Assembly: GCA_029204225.1 (NCBI GenBank)
Contig: MU831575.1
Span: 1 to 64,000, forward strand
DNA length: 64,000 nucleotides
Direction of reading: 5' to 3'
Origin: Diphasiastrum complanatum
Taxonomy: Eukaryota; Streptophyta; Lycopodiopsida; Lycopodiales; Lycopodiaceae
The translations under genes and the position numbers were made by a program. Shown here one piece after another: positions 1 to 10,499 of this stretch (position 1 is its first letter; each line of letters opens with the position of its first letter). Under the pieces are notes generated by a model that made no database searches, was not told where the DNA came from, and saw only the letters and a list, made by a program, of their open reading frames with translations.

Positions 1-227
1 CAAGAGTGTGTTCAGGTTGGTTTGATTTTGTAATCCATTCTTAGTGTGTGCAAAGTGTTGCATGTGTTTCAATCTTCCTTTCTATGCTTGGAAACCATCT
101 AGGTTCAAGATAGAAGTGTTTTAGGGTCCTAAATCTTCATAGATCTCTTTATCTATCATTTGTTGAGAGAAAAGTGAGTGCTAAGTGCTTTAGGACAGAA
201 CCTAAAAGTTGAAGAAACATTAGAATC

Positions 228-3200
228 ATGGCTTCCAATGGTGGGATCATGCTAGAGTCTAGTGAAAGGTTGAGTTCATCAAACTACTCTACTTGGAAAG
301 TGAGGATGGAGTCCTTACTTGAGTTGAATGAACTCATGGACATAGTTGCAGAAATTGAAGAGAGACCTCTCACACTTCAAGAGCAACAAAGGTTTGATAA
401 GAAGGCCAAAAGGGCTCTTCATATCATTAAAATGAATGTTACAAATGAACTTCTCAAGGAAGTTGGAAAGTGTCAAAGTGCAAGTGAGGCATGGAATGCC
501 TTAAAGAAGCTCTTTGAATCAAAGTCCACATCTAGGGTATTGACCCTAAGGAGACAAATATTTTCTTGTAGGCAAAGAGAGGGTGAAAGTGCTCATGCAT
601 TTATCTTGAGAGTTAAGTCCCTAAGTGATGATTTAGCATGCATTGATGAGAACATAAAAGATGGTGAAATAGTCCAAGTTATGTTGAATGGTTTGCTAAA
701 TGAACATGCTAACCTTGTGCAAAGTTTTTCCATTCAAAGAGTCTTGCCAAGTGTGGTTGACTTGCAAGAAATCTTATTGGCTGAAGAACATAGGTTGCAA
801 TCAAAGCTTGATGGTGCATCCTTGCAAGGTGGAGGTGAAGAGGCTTTCTTCACAAAAGGCAAATTCAAGGGCAAAGGTAAAGGCAAAGGAAAATGGTCCA
901 AAGGTGGTAACTTTGATCATGATGATCACTCTTCCTCTTCCTCTTCTACTAAGAACAATAAGTCAAAGTTCAAGTGCTTTTATTGTGGGATAAAAGGTCA
1001 TTTTGCAAATGAATGTTATAAGAAGAAAAGAGAGCAAGGAGAGAGGCAAGGAAATCTTACAATAGATGAGGAAGAACATAACACATGTGAATCACTTGTT
1101 ATGACTTCAAGTTTGTTAGCCAACATAGATGATAATGATCCTTGGTGGATTGATAGTGGAGCCTCATCTCACATGACAAGACATAAGGAATACTTTACAT
1201 CCTTATTGTCTTATGAGGGAGAAGGTAACATCATCTACACTGCAAATGATGGTCAATGTGACATCAAAGGCATAGGCACTATTCCTATTTCCCTTTCAAC
1301 AAATAGGAAAGCAAATCTTGAAAATGTCTTGTACATTCCTTCAATCACTAAGAATTTGCTTAGTGTAAGTCAAATGATTGACAAAGGACTTGATGTGGAG
1401 TTCATTGGAGATGCATGTTTGATAAGTAAATGTGGATCCTTGATTGCTCAAGGTAGGAGGCATGGTAAACTTTTCAAGCTTGATGCATGTGTGATCTCTA
1501 ATCATGAAGGATGTATGGCTAGGGAGCAATTGACAAACCAAGAAGTTTGGCACAAGAGGTTGGGCCATCCCAACTTCAAATCTTTGGAGGTAATGGCAAA
1601 GAAAGAGCTTGTTCTTGGTCTCCCTAAAAGTCTTGTTGCAAACAATAGTGTTTGTGAACATTGTGCCTTGTCCAAATCTCATAGACTTGCTTATTCTAGA
1701 TCTACTTCTAGATCTAAAGAAGCTTTTCAACTTGTGCATTCTGATATTCATTCTTCTAGTACAACTAGCAATGGTGGGGCAAAGATGTATGCAACTTTCA
1801 TTGATGACTTTAGTAGGTATACTTGGATCTATCTTCTTAAAAGTAAGGATGAAGTGTTTGCTGCATTTGTCAAGTTCAAGAATGAAATGGAAAACCAATT
1901 CAATACAAAGATCAAATGCTTAAGATCTGATAATGGAGGGGAATACACCTCAAATAGGTTCAAAGACTTTTGTATAGCACATGGGATTAAGAGGGAGATG
2001 TCTAGTCCTAGGACTCCACAACAGAATGGAGTGGCCGAGAGGAAGAATAGAACCCTTTGTGAATGTGCCAAGGCAATGAGACTACATGCTAATCTTGCTA
2101 AGTCTTTTTGGGGGGAAGCTTTAGCATGTGCTAACTATCTATGTAATAGATGGACAAGTGCTTCCTTGGATGGTAAAACTCCTCATGAGGTTCTTTATGG
2201 TAGAAGGCCGAGTGTCAAGCATTGTAGGATCTTTGGATGTACATGTTTTGTCAATATCACACTTGATGATAGAACTAAAGAAGATCCTTCATCAAAGAAG
2301 GGTGTGTTTGTTGGCTATAGTGAAGTAAGCAAGGCTTACAAAGTGTACATTCCTTCTACAAAGAAAGTTGTCATAAGTAGGGATGTCATCTTTCATGAAG
2401 AGAATGTTTCCAATGTTGTTGATGTTGATGTTGATGTGCCTACTAATCATCATGATGTGCAAGATGTCTTGGATGAAGATGGAGATGCCACTCCAAAGCA
2501 AACTTCAAGGAAGACTCAAAGGCAAAGGGCTAAGCCATCAAGGCTAACCTATGATGAAAAAGGAAAGCAAGTGGTGGACAACTCTAACTTTGCTTTTCTT
2601 ACCTCTTTTGATGAACCAACTTGTGTAGGTGAAGCAATTCAAAAGAAGGAATGGATCCAAGCCATGGATCATGAGCATCAAGCACTCATCAAAAGCAACA
2701 CATGGAGGTTGGTAAAGCTTCCAAAGGACAAGAAGGCAATTGGTTGTAAGTGGATCTTCAAGATCAAGACAAATCAAGATGGATCAATCAACAAGTACAA
2801 GGCAAGGTTGGTGGCAAAGGGGTATGCTCAAGAATATGGTATTGACTATGATGAGACCTTTGCACCCGTGGCAAAGATGGTAACTATTCGAATCCTAATC
2901 TCTCTTGCAACTCTTTATGATTGGGATATGTGGCAAATGGATGTTACTAATGCCTTCTTGAATGGTGATCTTGAAGAAGATATTTACATGGAGCAACCCG
3001 AGGGCTATGTTTCACATGATGAGCCTAATCATGTGTGCTATCTCCAAAAGAGTTTGTATGGGCTAAAGCAAGCACCAAGGAGTTGGTATGCTAAGCTCAA
3101 TTCCTTCTTACTTTCTCAAAACTTTGTTATGAGTGAGTATGATCATTCTCTCTACTTTAGATTGAATGAAAATGATATCACTTTACTTTTGATCTATGTT

Positions 3201-4181
3201 GATGACATTATCTTAAGTGGTGGTAACAATCTAGATATAGATGAAATCAAGATGGCACTCAAAAGAGAGTTTGAAATTCAAGATCTTGGTAAACTTCATT
3301 ATATCTTAGGAATAGAGATTATTAGAACTTCTAAATCTACATTCATATGTCAAGAAAAGTATGTTAACTCTATTCTAAAAAGGTTTCATATGGAAGATTG
3401 TAAAGTTGTTTCTACTCCTATGGAATCAAATGTAAAGCTAACTACAAGAAGTAATGAAAGATCCTTCAAGGACATTACTCTCTATAGAAAGCTAATAGGA
3501 TCTCTTATATGGTTAACCATCACAAGACCTGATCTAAGCTTTGTGGTTGGTAAACTAAGTCAATTTATGCAAGATCCTAGTGAGGCTCATTGGAAGCTAG
3601 GAAAGAGAGTACTTAGATACATCTCGGGATCTAGAGATTTTGGCATCTTGTATGGAGGTACTACACCTAACCTTTGTGGATTTTCAGATTCAGATTTTGC
3701 AGGTGATCAAATGGATAGGAAGTCAACAAGTGCCTTTGCAATCTATCTTGGAGATGGAGTGGTCTCATGGCTATCAAAGAAGCAACCAACTATCTCTCTA
3801 TCTTCCACCGAAGCCGAGTACAAGGCATTAACAACATGCACCAAGGAGATTCTTTGGATCAAGAGGATGTTATTGGATCTTCACTTGCTGGAACCAGAGA
3901 AGACTCCAATCATACTTTGTGATAACCTTTCAGCCCAAAGCTTGGCAAGCAATCCTGTTTTTCATGCAAGGAGCAAGCACATTGAGATTGCTCACCATTT
4001 TGTGAGAGATCAAGTCATTGCCAAAGAGGTGGAGCTTCAACATGTCTCTTCAAAGGAGTGTGTGGCTGATATCTTCACCAAACCATTGGGAAAGGACCTA
4101 TATTTAATGCATAGATCTAATCTTGGAATGTGCTCAAAGACTATGTTGAAACTAGCATCCAATGTTGAAGAGGGAGTGTGA
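228..4181 (+). CDS. Copia gag-pol polyprotein (element A), intact
   Basis: One uninterrupted 1317-residue frame with the copia order gag, protease, integrase, reverse transcriptase, RNase H. Visible landmarks, with rough residue numbers: gag of the UBN2/DUF4219 type at 1-200; zinc knuckle C-x2-C-x4-H-x4-C near 249; protease DSGAS near 309; integrase HHCC zinc site near 440-485 (WHKRLGHPN, CEHC); integrase core Asp near 505, Asp near 567 (RSDNGGEY) and Glu near 603 (QQNGVAERKN); RT motif QMDVTNAFLNG near 903 and YVDDII near 991; RNase H SDSDFAGD near 1153, SSTEAEY near 1191 and LCDN near 1231. All catalytic residues I can see are present, so the protein could be functional. The stop codon falls inside the 3' LTR, so the polypurine tract (GAAGAGGGAG) is translated. 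Confidence 0.96.
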   Translation: MASNGGIMLESSERLSSSNYSTWKVRMESLLELNELMDIVAEIEERPLTLQEQQRFDKKAKRALHIIKMNVTNELLKEVGKCQSASEAWNALKKLFESKSTSRVLTLRRQIFSCRQREGESAHAFILRVKSLSDDLACIDENIKDGEIVQVMLNGLLNEHANLVQSFSIQRVLPSVVDLQEILLAEEHRLQSKLDGASLQGGGEEAFFTKGKFKGKGKGKGKWSKGGNFDHDDHSSSSSSTKNNKSKFKCFYCGIKGHFANECYKKKREQGERQGNLTIDEEEHNTCESLVMTSSLLANIDDNDPWWIDSGASSHMTRHKEYFTSLLSYEGEGNIIYTANDGQCDIKGIGTIPISLSTNRKANLENVLYIPSITKNLLSVSQMIDKGLDVEFIGDACLISKCGSLIAQGRRHGKLFKLDACVISNHEGCMAREQLTNQEVWHKRLGHPNFKSLEVMAKKELVLGLPKSLVANNSVCEHCALSKSHRLAYSRSTSRSKEAFQLVHSDIHSSSTTSNGGAKMYATFIDDFSRYTWIYLLKSKDEVFAAFVKFKNEMENQFNTKIKCLRSDNGGEYTSNRFKDFCIAHGIKREMSSPRTPQQNGVAERKNRTLCECAKAMRLHANLAKSFWGEALACANYLCNRWTSASLDGKTPHEVLYGRRPSVKHCRIFGCTCFVNITLDDRTKEDPSSKKGVFVGYSEVSKAYKVYIPSTKKVVISRDVIFHEENVSNVVDVDVDVPTNHHDVQDVLDEDGDATPKQTSRKTQRQRAKPSRLTYDEKGKQVVDNSNFAFLTSFDEPTCVGEAIQKKEWIQAMDHEHQALIKSNTWRLVKLPKDKKAIGCKWIFKIKTNQDGSINKYKARLVAKGYAQEYGIDYDETFAPVAKMVTIRILISLATLYDWDMWQMDVTNAFLNGDLEEDIYMEQPEGYVSHDEPNHVCYLQKSLYGLKQAPRSWYAKLNSFLLSQNFVMSEYDHSLYFRLNENDITLLLIYVDDIILSGGNNLDIDEIKMALKREFEIQDLGKLHYILGIEIIRTSKSTFICQEKYVNSILKRFHMEDCKVVSTPMESNVKLTTRSNERSFKDITLYRKLIGSLIWLTITRPDLSFVVGKLSQFMQDPSEAHWKLGKRVLRYISGSRDFGILYGGTTPNLCGFSDSDFAGDQMDRKSTSAFAIYLGDGVVSWLSKKQPTISLSSTEAEYKALTTCTKEILWIKRMLLDLHLLEPEKTPIILCDNLSAQSLASNPVFHARSKHIEIAHHFVRDQVIAKEVELQHVSSKECVADIFTKPLGKDLYLMHRSNLGMCSKTMLKLASNVEEGV

Positions 4182-4831
4182 AAATTGTCAACATTTCCTA
4201 GCTAGTTTGAGGCCTAAATTGGCTAAAATTGTAAATAGTTTTGGTTCTGGAGTTTCACACGTGTGAAACAGGCCACAATGTTTTTATTTACTGTATTTTT
4301 TCAGTATGATGAAGTGTCAAACTTCATACCCTTCAAAATGAGACCATTTTGATGTATTTTGGTCATATAAGCCATTTTTAGCTATTTTTCCTATATAGGG
4401 AATATCTAGGGTCAAGTACCTTCTAGAGAGAGGAGAGAGAGTCATCTTCCTCATCCATAAATAGTAGGGAAGTCGTGGAGAACAGGTTGGAGAAACCTTT
4501 TGTATGCTTCATTGAGATCAATAGATCATTGTCATTGTTTCTTCCTCCATTGAGAGCATTGTTGTGTGTATTGTCTTCAAGCTATTGTGTACGATCTTAG
4601 GTGCTTTCCAAAAGTGATAGGCTGATGTATTATGGACTGTATAATGCTATTTTGGGCCGCACTTGATGTTTATGGAAGTTTCCATTTGTGATAAATGCTT
4701 TTTGATCAAGTTCTTTGCATTCTAGGTAGCATAGAATGTGTTGCCAATTCCTAGCTTATGTAGTTTGGAGTGCAAGCATTCAAGCCAATGATCTTGGAGT
4801 TTAGATCCACTTAGGATCTGTATTTTTCACA
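4177..4831 (+). repeat. 3' LTR of element A (655 bp)
   Basis: It begins TGTGAAAATTG and ends TTTTTCACA, so the ends are short inverted repeats. It follows a polypurine tract at 4167-4176 and is the same length as both LTRs of B. It carries a perfect 18-bp palindrome at 4252-4269 (GTTTCACACGTGTGAAAC). In both B LTRs that palindrome is changed at two positions. A TATA-like CTATATAGG lies in the first third, as in B. Confidence 0.95.
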
Positions 4832-5179
4832 ACATCTTCTCTCTTCTCTCTCATTTCATCATTATAGATGGTTCTCTTTGGGTTCTACTACTCATTGGTA
4901 CACTATCTTGGTGTTATCTTGCAATCTTGTGTGTAGAATGCTCATTTATTGCTATTTTTTGTTCCACACGTGTGAAATACAGTAGGGTACTGTAATTGTA
5001 TGGAAAACAAACATATTTTATGTTTTGTTTCATGTTTGATCAATATCTCTTAGAGTTTGCATCTCATTTTGTATGTAGATGCTGATTTTTCTACATTGGC
5101 AAGATTGTTGGTTTGTTCTTTTTTGTAACCAAAGATCAGGGACATGGATTGGATTTTGAATGATCTGAAATCCTTCACA
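4832..5179 (+). repeat. 3' portion of a family-D copia LTR interrupted by element A
   Basis: This stretch is closely similar to 55705-56052, the second half of the D LTR there, and ends TCCTTCACA at 5179. Element A inserted within it. The base run after 5179 (TATTACATG) does not look like a primer-binding site, so this is probably the 3' LTR or a solo LTR of a D element. It carries the palindromic TTCCACACGTGTGAAA at 4962-4977. Confidence 0.8.
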
Positions 5180-5206
5180 TATTACATGTTTATGAATGTA
5201 GTAATC

Positions 5207-5563
5207 ATGTCGGGGTTAGGCAGTGGTGAAAGCTTGGGAGACTTTGTAAAAAAATTATATGAATCATTAACTCCTGAGCAGAAAACACAACTGCAAAGTA
5301 TGCTTATTAGCCAAGATGAGGGTGGTCCCTCACAAGCAGCCGCGGCTCCCGCCCCTACCGAAGAGTCATCCACAAATCCTTATTATGACGTGGATCCTCA
5401 AGAAAATACAATTGCCAATAGAAAAGGGAAGGTGGTTTTGGACCGACTCTATTCTTTATGTCAACGCCATTTTGGCATTTATTCAGTAAATGGTCCGAAC
5501 AACCTGCCGCTAATGAACGACAGGTTATTGGTACCTTTCTTTCTGTGTTACTATGTAGCATGA
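5207..5563 (+). CDS. Unrecognised short ORF downstream of the D LTR
   Basis: An open frame of about 118 codons. The ATG at 5207 is the first one past the LTR edge; the same frame also runs back into the LTR to 5144, which is unlikely to be meaningful. The translation has an amphipathic N-terminal stretch (SLGDFVKKLYESLTPEQK), then an Ala/Pro/Ser-rich low-complexity stretch. I do not recognise a family. A gag remnant or a captured host exon are both possible. It is followed by a PBS-like motif at 5595. Confidence 0.22.
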   Translation: MSGLGSGESLGDFVKKLYESLTPEQKTQLQSMLISQDEGGPSQAAAAPAPTEESSTNPYYDVDPQENTIANRKGKVVLDRLYSLCQRHFGIYSVNGPNNLPLMNDRLLVPFFLCYYVA

Positions 5564-6669
5564 CCTGTGTTTCTATTCAAAGCAAATTCTAAGCTGGTAT
5601 CAGAGCCGTACAGGAAGTGTACATAGTACAGTGTCACCATTGAAGAGAGCTTCGGGAGAAGAACAGTCTTCTGAGAGTTCGGGGTTTACGGCAGGTTGAC
5701 GGAAAGAGAAACATTGGTGCATGGTTTTTAGTTTGTAGAGGCTTGCCAAGCTCAGCAGAGGGCTTATTAGCCTATGCATAGCATCAGACAGAGAAAAAAT
5801 TGGTGAAAAATTGACAATTTTAAAGCTAGTTGAAAATTGAAACCGATTTGGGGTTACGGTTTTCTACACATAACTAGTGATTTCTTCGCTGTTTGTGCAC
5901 CATTTTGGATGCTGTAAGGACAAGAAGGAAGCTTATTATACTGTCGACCAGCCATGGAGAGATTCTGAGGTTTATGTCAGAGATTTGTCTGTAGACAAAT
6001 AACCTAGCAGATTTGCGGTAAAAGGTAAAAAAAGCCACTTTGTCAAGTTGAGCTAAAATCACCGTTTCTCCACAGAATTCCACGTTTGAACACTCTGCAG
6101 ACTTGGAATCAGTAGGGCAACCCTACTCTAGGCCTCAGATCATGCTCAAATCGATCCAAAAACGAGTTTGCCATCAGGCAAAAGTCAGTTTGGAGAGGTG
6201 CAATCGTAGAAAAGGATGAGGGCTGTCACGCGCGGCCAGTCAGGCCAGACCAGTAGCGTCTTGGAGTGGACTATGATTGGAAGAGCTTCTATCAGTGCAC
6301 AAAAGCGCTCAGGACCGTCGAATTGAGGAGATCATGAATCCATGGTGGGGATTGTGTACAAGAAGGGCCGCTGGATTGAAAGAACCATTGGATGAAAGTT
6401 AAATTGGGCCCTGAAGAACTGAAGTGCAATTCACATTGCAACTTCATTAAAAAATTTCAAAGTGAAAGTTGAGCTGAGTCTCAAATTCATGAAAGGTGAA
6501 GTTTCTTCACTTTGAAGAAACAGTTCAAAAACTAGAAAAGTCCCTATTTTTGGGTCCTTTGTCCATTTTAACCCAAACGAAAGGCTATAACCTCCAAACA
6601 AAAGGCACCTGAACTATATACCTACAAGTTCGGTACAGCAAAAAGTAAACTTTTATTAATCTGTACAGA
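5564..6669. other. No recognisable gene; isolated PBS-like motif at 5595-5607
   Basis: TGGTATCAGAGCC at 5595-5607 matches the copia primer-binding site used by B and by the TRIM at 36.3 kb. No LTR end of the expected type is visible directly before it. The rest is non-coding with frequent stops on both strands. It may be the leader of a decayed element. Confidence 0.4.
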
Positions 6670-6673
6670 AGTA

Positions 6674-7520
6674 TTAAGAGCCAAAACAAGTGAAGAGAAA
6701 CAATGACTTAATCTGTACAAGTATACGTCTCTTTTCGAGTGCTAGGATCTTGCCTGTCCTATCGACTACTTTACATTGACCAGATTCAAATTCTAATTTG
6801 TGTCCTTGATCTGTAATTCTGGTAACAGAGAGCAGATTTGTAGAAGGATTTGTCACTTGAAAGTAGTTTGGATTGGTCATTTGCAAAGCTTAAACTTATT
6901 GTACCTTCACCTTTAATAGCTTGTGTGCTATTGTCACACGGGTGAACATATCTTTTGATATTGTAAAACGTATAGAATCTGAAACAGCCAGGCTGGTCAT
7001 GTGTTGTGTGGCTCCAAAATCCAAAAACCAAGAGCTATCATTTGATGCTTCTTGATGGCTAGCCATGAATGCATCATGATTCGTTTCTTGGTTAGGGTGT
7101 GGTGCTTCTGCAACTTCATTTTCCATCTGATTTGATTGTCCTTTGCTTTTGTTCTTGGCTTGTAGTATATGACAACCATGAATTTCGTGGGTGGTTCATT
7201 TGCAGTATCTATAGAAAAGATTCTCCTCTATCGGCAAGTTTGATTGCTCTTGATGTTGTGTCGGCTTTTGTTTTTGCTTTGATTGCTTCGGATTCCATAG
7301 GGAATCACCATTTGTCATCTTGAGGGATTTTCTCCTAAGATGTAGCTTGGAAGCTATGTCAGGCACTTCATCCCAGACTTCCTTGGAGGTCCAAGCTTCA
7401 GACACATGGCCGATTTGCGTGTCTCATATGTTGAGGATGGTCAACACAAAGCCTTTCCATCCTTCAGCTTCCATCGGGAGATTGCACCATCGTCAGCTTC
7501 GGGTCTTACCTCTTCACATG
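6674..7520 (-). pseudogene. Decayed copia gag/protease/pre-integrase fragment
   Basis: Reading the minus strand from 7520 down, three frames carry consecutive copia pieces. A basic gag tail lies at 7196-7405. Around 6980-7040 is a protease-like WFLDFGATQHMT, where the usual D-S/T-G is DFG, so the active site is altered. At 6674-6886 is a GAG-pre-integrase segment with NLLSVTRITDQG. At least two frameshifts separate the pieces, and integrase, RT and RNase H are absent here. The RT remnant at 8.8-9.4 kb on the same strand lies on the wrong side to be a simple continuation. Confidence 0.7.
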
Positions 7521-8300
7521 TGACAACATCATATGTTAGAAGATTCTTCTAAAGGAATCCAGATGCCAAAAGATCCAAACGGATATCAAGCGACGGAGTC
7601 AAGCTTTCAAACTACGTTAAAGAGCGTCAACAAATCATAGATAAGGTGTTCTAGAATCAAAATGTACCAAGAATGCCAATTCCAAAGAAGTTGACAAGTC
7701 GCGGGCTGGCCAACGAGCGAAAACAAAGCCCAACGCCTCACCAATATACTTTACAATGACGGGAATAAAAGCATGGTCGAGTCGGCATAAAGACTTAGAT
7801 CTAGTTGTAATATAACGTCAGACACCCTTAGAAGGTGCATTGTACTCGACTACGACATGAGAAGTAGAAATAGATCTATGCTCCAACGGGCCTATAATAA
7901 GAAAGGACCCAAAGTAGTTAGAAATTAGAATCTGGTTTAAAACTTTTAATAAATTCAAGCTCTTTATGGCACATGGTTTTGGGTGCACCAAAAACCCTAA
8001 CCCTAGCTTTGTCTATAAGTAGGGATGTGACACCATTTTGGATTCACAATTCACTGTCAAGAATAGAGATTGCGAGAGAGAGATAAGCCTCCTCCTACCT
8101 TTCTTACATTGTGAAGCACTCTCTTTTTGCTATTGTAAGATTGATTGTGGATGAATGTTGTTGTTTAATCATGCTATCACCACTCTTGAAAGATCATCAA
8201 CTCTTGCTTTCATCCATCTAATCCACAAAATCACACATTAGTAAAATAGGACTAAAAGCATAGTTTGGTGGTACAATATGGACTGTCAAGGACACTATCT
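7521..8300. other. Non-coding stretch, LTR-like in part
   Basis: No coding frame of note. A TATA-like CTATAAGTAGGG near 8011-8025, followed by sequence with GAGAGAGA and CT-rich runs, resembles the promoter/R part of copia LTRs seen elsewhere here. I could not find LTR boundaries. Confidence 0.25.
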
Positions 8301-8354
8301 TTTTTTGGGTAGAAATGCACTTCTTGTATTATTATACACTATTTTCAACTAATA

Positions 8355-8530
8355 CTTTTGACTTGCAATAACTTTTTAACTGTACCTCAAAAGTATGTCA
8401 TCTAACATATCATTGGAAAACACTAGTCAAGTGCCTTCCAACGCATCAAACTCCGCTGAAATTGGACTTACCACTAAAAAGTTATGCTATTTTTAATGTG
8501 GACTCAAAAAATTATGATTAATAAAATTCC
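8355..8530 (+). repeat. Dispersed repeat, inverted partner at about 52692-52870
   Basis: A segment containing TCAAAAGTATGTCAT and ACATATCATTGGAAA matches the reverse complement of 52692-52870, in the leader of element E, with scattered substitutions. It is probably a leader fragment of an E-related element. A GGCTCTGAT-CCA run just after it (8603-8616) looks like a decayed reverse-complement PBS. Confidence 0.6.
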
Positions 8531-8799
8531 CATACTTTGGACTTGCCATAACTTTTTAACCATAGCTCGGAAGTTTGAACCGGATGAGTATCGGTGTAGT
8601 ATGGCTCTGATCCAATGGGGAGGGGGATAAACTATGGATCTAAGACTTAGACCCAATCCGCGTCCACATAGCCACGCAACTCAGGTAAACCCTCATGCTT
8701 CCTATAAATCAAGCCATAATCTGAAGTAGCATCAAATGACTGTGACTCATCAAGTTTAGAAATCTTTTTACCTGGTTCAATAGGAGTATTCACTGGTTT

Positions 8800-9444
8800 T
8801 CAATCCTGCAACCTTAATCTATGCAGCAACTCTTCGACATACTTCACCTGTGTTAAACCCACTTCGTGTCCTCTTTGCCACACCTCTACTCCAAGCCAAT
8901 AATGCATCAGGTTGAGATCTGTCATCTCGAATTGTTCCATGAGGTCTTTCTTGATCATGTCTATCATCTCTTGATTATTTCTCGTAATAATCAAGTCATC
9001 AACATAAAGAGCAATCAAAGCAACCATACCATCAAAGCATAAGACATACAGATTTGGATCAGAATGTGTTCTCACCATCTCCTTTGAACCAAAGCAGACA
9101 TCAATCCTGCGATACCACGCATGTGGTGCCTATTTGAGACCATAAAGCGCTTTCTTCAAGAGACATACTTTATTCTCCTGTCCTTTCACTACAAAGCCTT
9201 TAGGTTGATCCATGAACACCTCTTCTTCTAACTCTCCATTTAGAAAAGCAGATATCACATCCATCTGATGCAAAGGCCAACCAAAATGTGAAGCTAAAGC
9301 AACAAGTAGACGTAGAGTATTCCACTTATATACTGGCGCAAAGGTCTCTTCATAGTCCATGCCTTTACTTTATGCATACCCTTTGATCACCAATCTTGCC
9401 TTGTGCTCATCAACCAATCTTATCGATTTGTTGTAACTTTTAGA
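8800..9444 (-). pseudogene. Copia reverse transcriptase fragment with two in-frame stops
   Basis: One minus-strand frame runs through RT landmarks: KARLVIKGYA, DYEETFAPV, QMDVISAFLNGEL, LYGLK and ALYVDDLIIT. It is broken by TAA at 9370-9372 and TAG at 9130-9132. Both fall where this family normally has Gln (GYAQ and GLKQAP), so both are explained by a single C-to-T change. The catalytic Asp residues of both RT motifs survive. The integrase side and most of RNase H are missing. Confidence 0.88.
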
Positions 9445-10457
9445 TGTCTATTCAAAACTTACAAGAAACCAATATCAAATTTTTGGCCTTGCCTTGCAAA
9501 GGCAATAGTATGTGTTGAGGTTGGTCAGTGGAGTCTAAAAGTGTGGTAGCCTAGTCGTCATAGATTTTCACAAAATCTGTAAAATATGTAGTATAAAAGG
9601 TTTATCGTTTTCATCTCGTCTTTCGGATGATATATGGACAAAGGGTAATGGTGAAGTGATTTAACACCAATTAAGAAACGATCTAGTCAAGGTCTAAAAA
9701 TGTAAGAGATGCTTTATCTTCCAGGCAACAAGATAAACAAGAAGCAACTTATTTGACAGAGGTTATCAAATAGATTCTACAAAACAGAATCTGATAGGCA
9801 TTGATTCCTCTTAATGAGACAAGCGAATTAGTTCTTATCATTGAGAAACAATCAAACAGAAGGACAATTATGTTTTTTATCAGAGCACATAAACTCAATA
9901 AGAGAAGTCCTAGTTATGTGAATGCTTGTCAACTTTGACTAATTCCTTGCCTACAAATAGTTAGATTCGTTTCTTCAAAGATGTCACATGTAAATCCATG
10001 ATAGAAAACTGGAATTCAATACAAGACAGAAAGAGTCCCACAAACAGACATGTATCAAAACAATTATAGAAAAGCTCAAAGTGTGTTCGCTCAATTAATA
10101 AGAATTGTAGCTGTAACAGTAAGAGAAAAGAAACGCACAAGCTTATAGAAAACTGGCTCTCTCTCCTCTATTGACAACAAAAGTCTATGTGTTTACAAAT
10201 GAGCCGGTGTCGCTCTCTTATAGAGATGCACACAAGGCCTAACTATCATCAACCATTAAGGTGTCGATTGGGAACAACTACATGCCATTCTAAGATGTCG
10301 CTATAAAACGATGTGAGTCTTTAATACAATGAAATACTAAAGTGAAAATAGGCCTTTACATGGAATTAGGCACTATCACATATTTACATGCAAAAATTGA
10401 AAAATTTACAACATATAACAATTTATTTGGACAAATGTGGATTTATAGATCTCCACA
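9445..10457 (-). other. Putative minus-strand LTR region; no gene
   Basis: No coding frame. On the minus strand a purine run GAAGAAGGGGATA (10458-10470) is directly followed by TGTGGAGAT, the appearance of a polypurine tract and LTR start. This makes the 10457 edge a candidate LTR boundary. A possible other end is the TGTTGAGG near 9512. No second copy is present to confirm it. Confidence 0.3.
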
Positions 10458-10499
10458 TATCCCCTTCTTCATATGTGCTGTGGCTCGCAAACAATTTGA

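Larger units (their letters stand above)
1..4831 (+). mobile_element. Ty1/copia element A, internal region and 3' LTR (5' end outside window)
   Basis: The window opens inside the untranslated leader of a copia element. Its base 1 matches position 22395 of the complete copy B. The leader, the whole gag-pol frame and the 3' LTR are present. By comparison with B about 1600 bases (5' LTR, PBS, start of leader) are missing to the left. The LTR ends TTCACA at 4831 and is followed by ACATC, the expected 5-bp target duplication, whose partner is out of view. The target is an LTR of another family (D), recognised from the second D copy at 55399-56052. Confidence 0.93.

Noticed and set aside
1341-1898. 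185-codon antisense ORF, present again at 23735-24292
   Set aside because: It recurs only because copies A and B are near-identical. It is antisense to the integrase region and has no features of its own.
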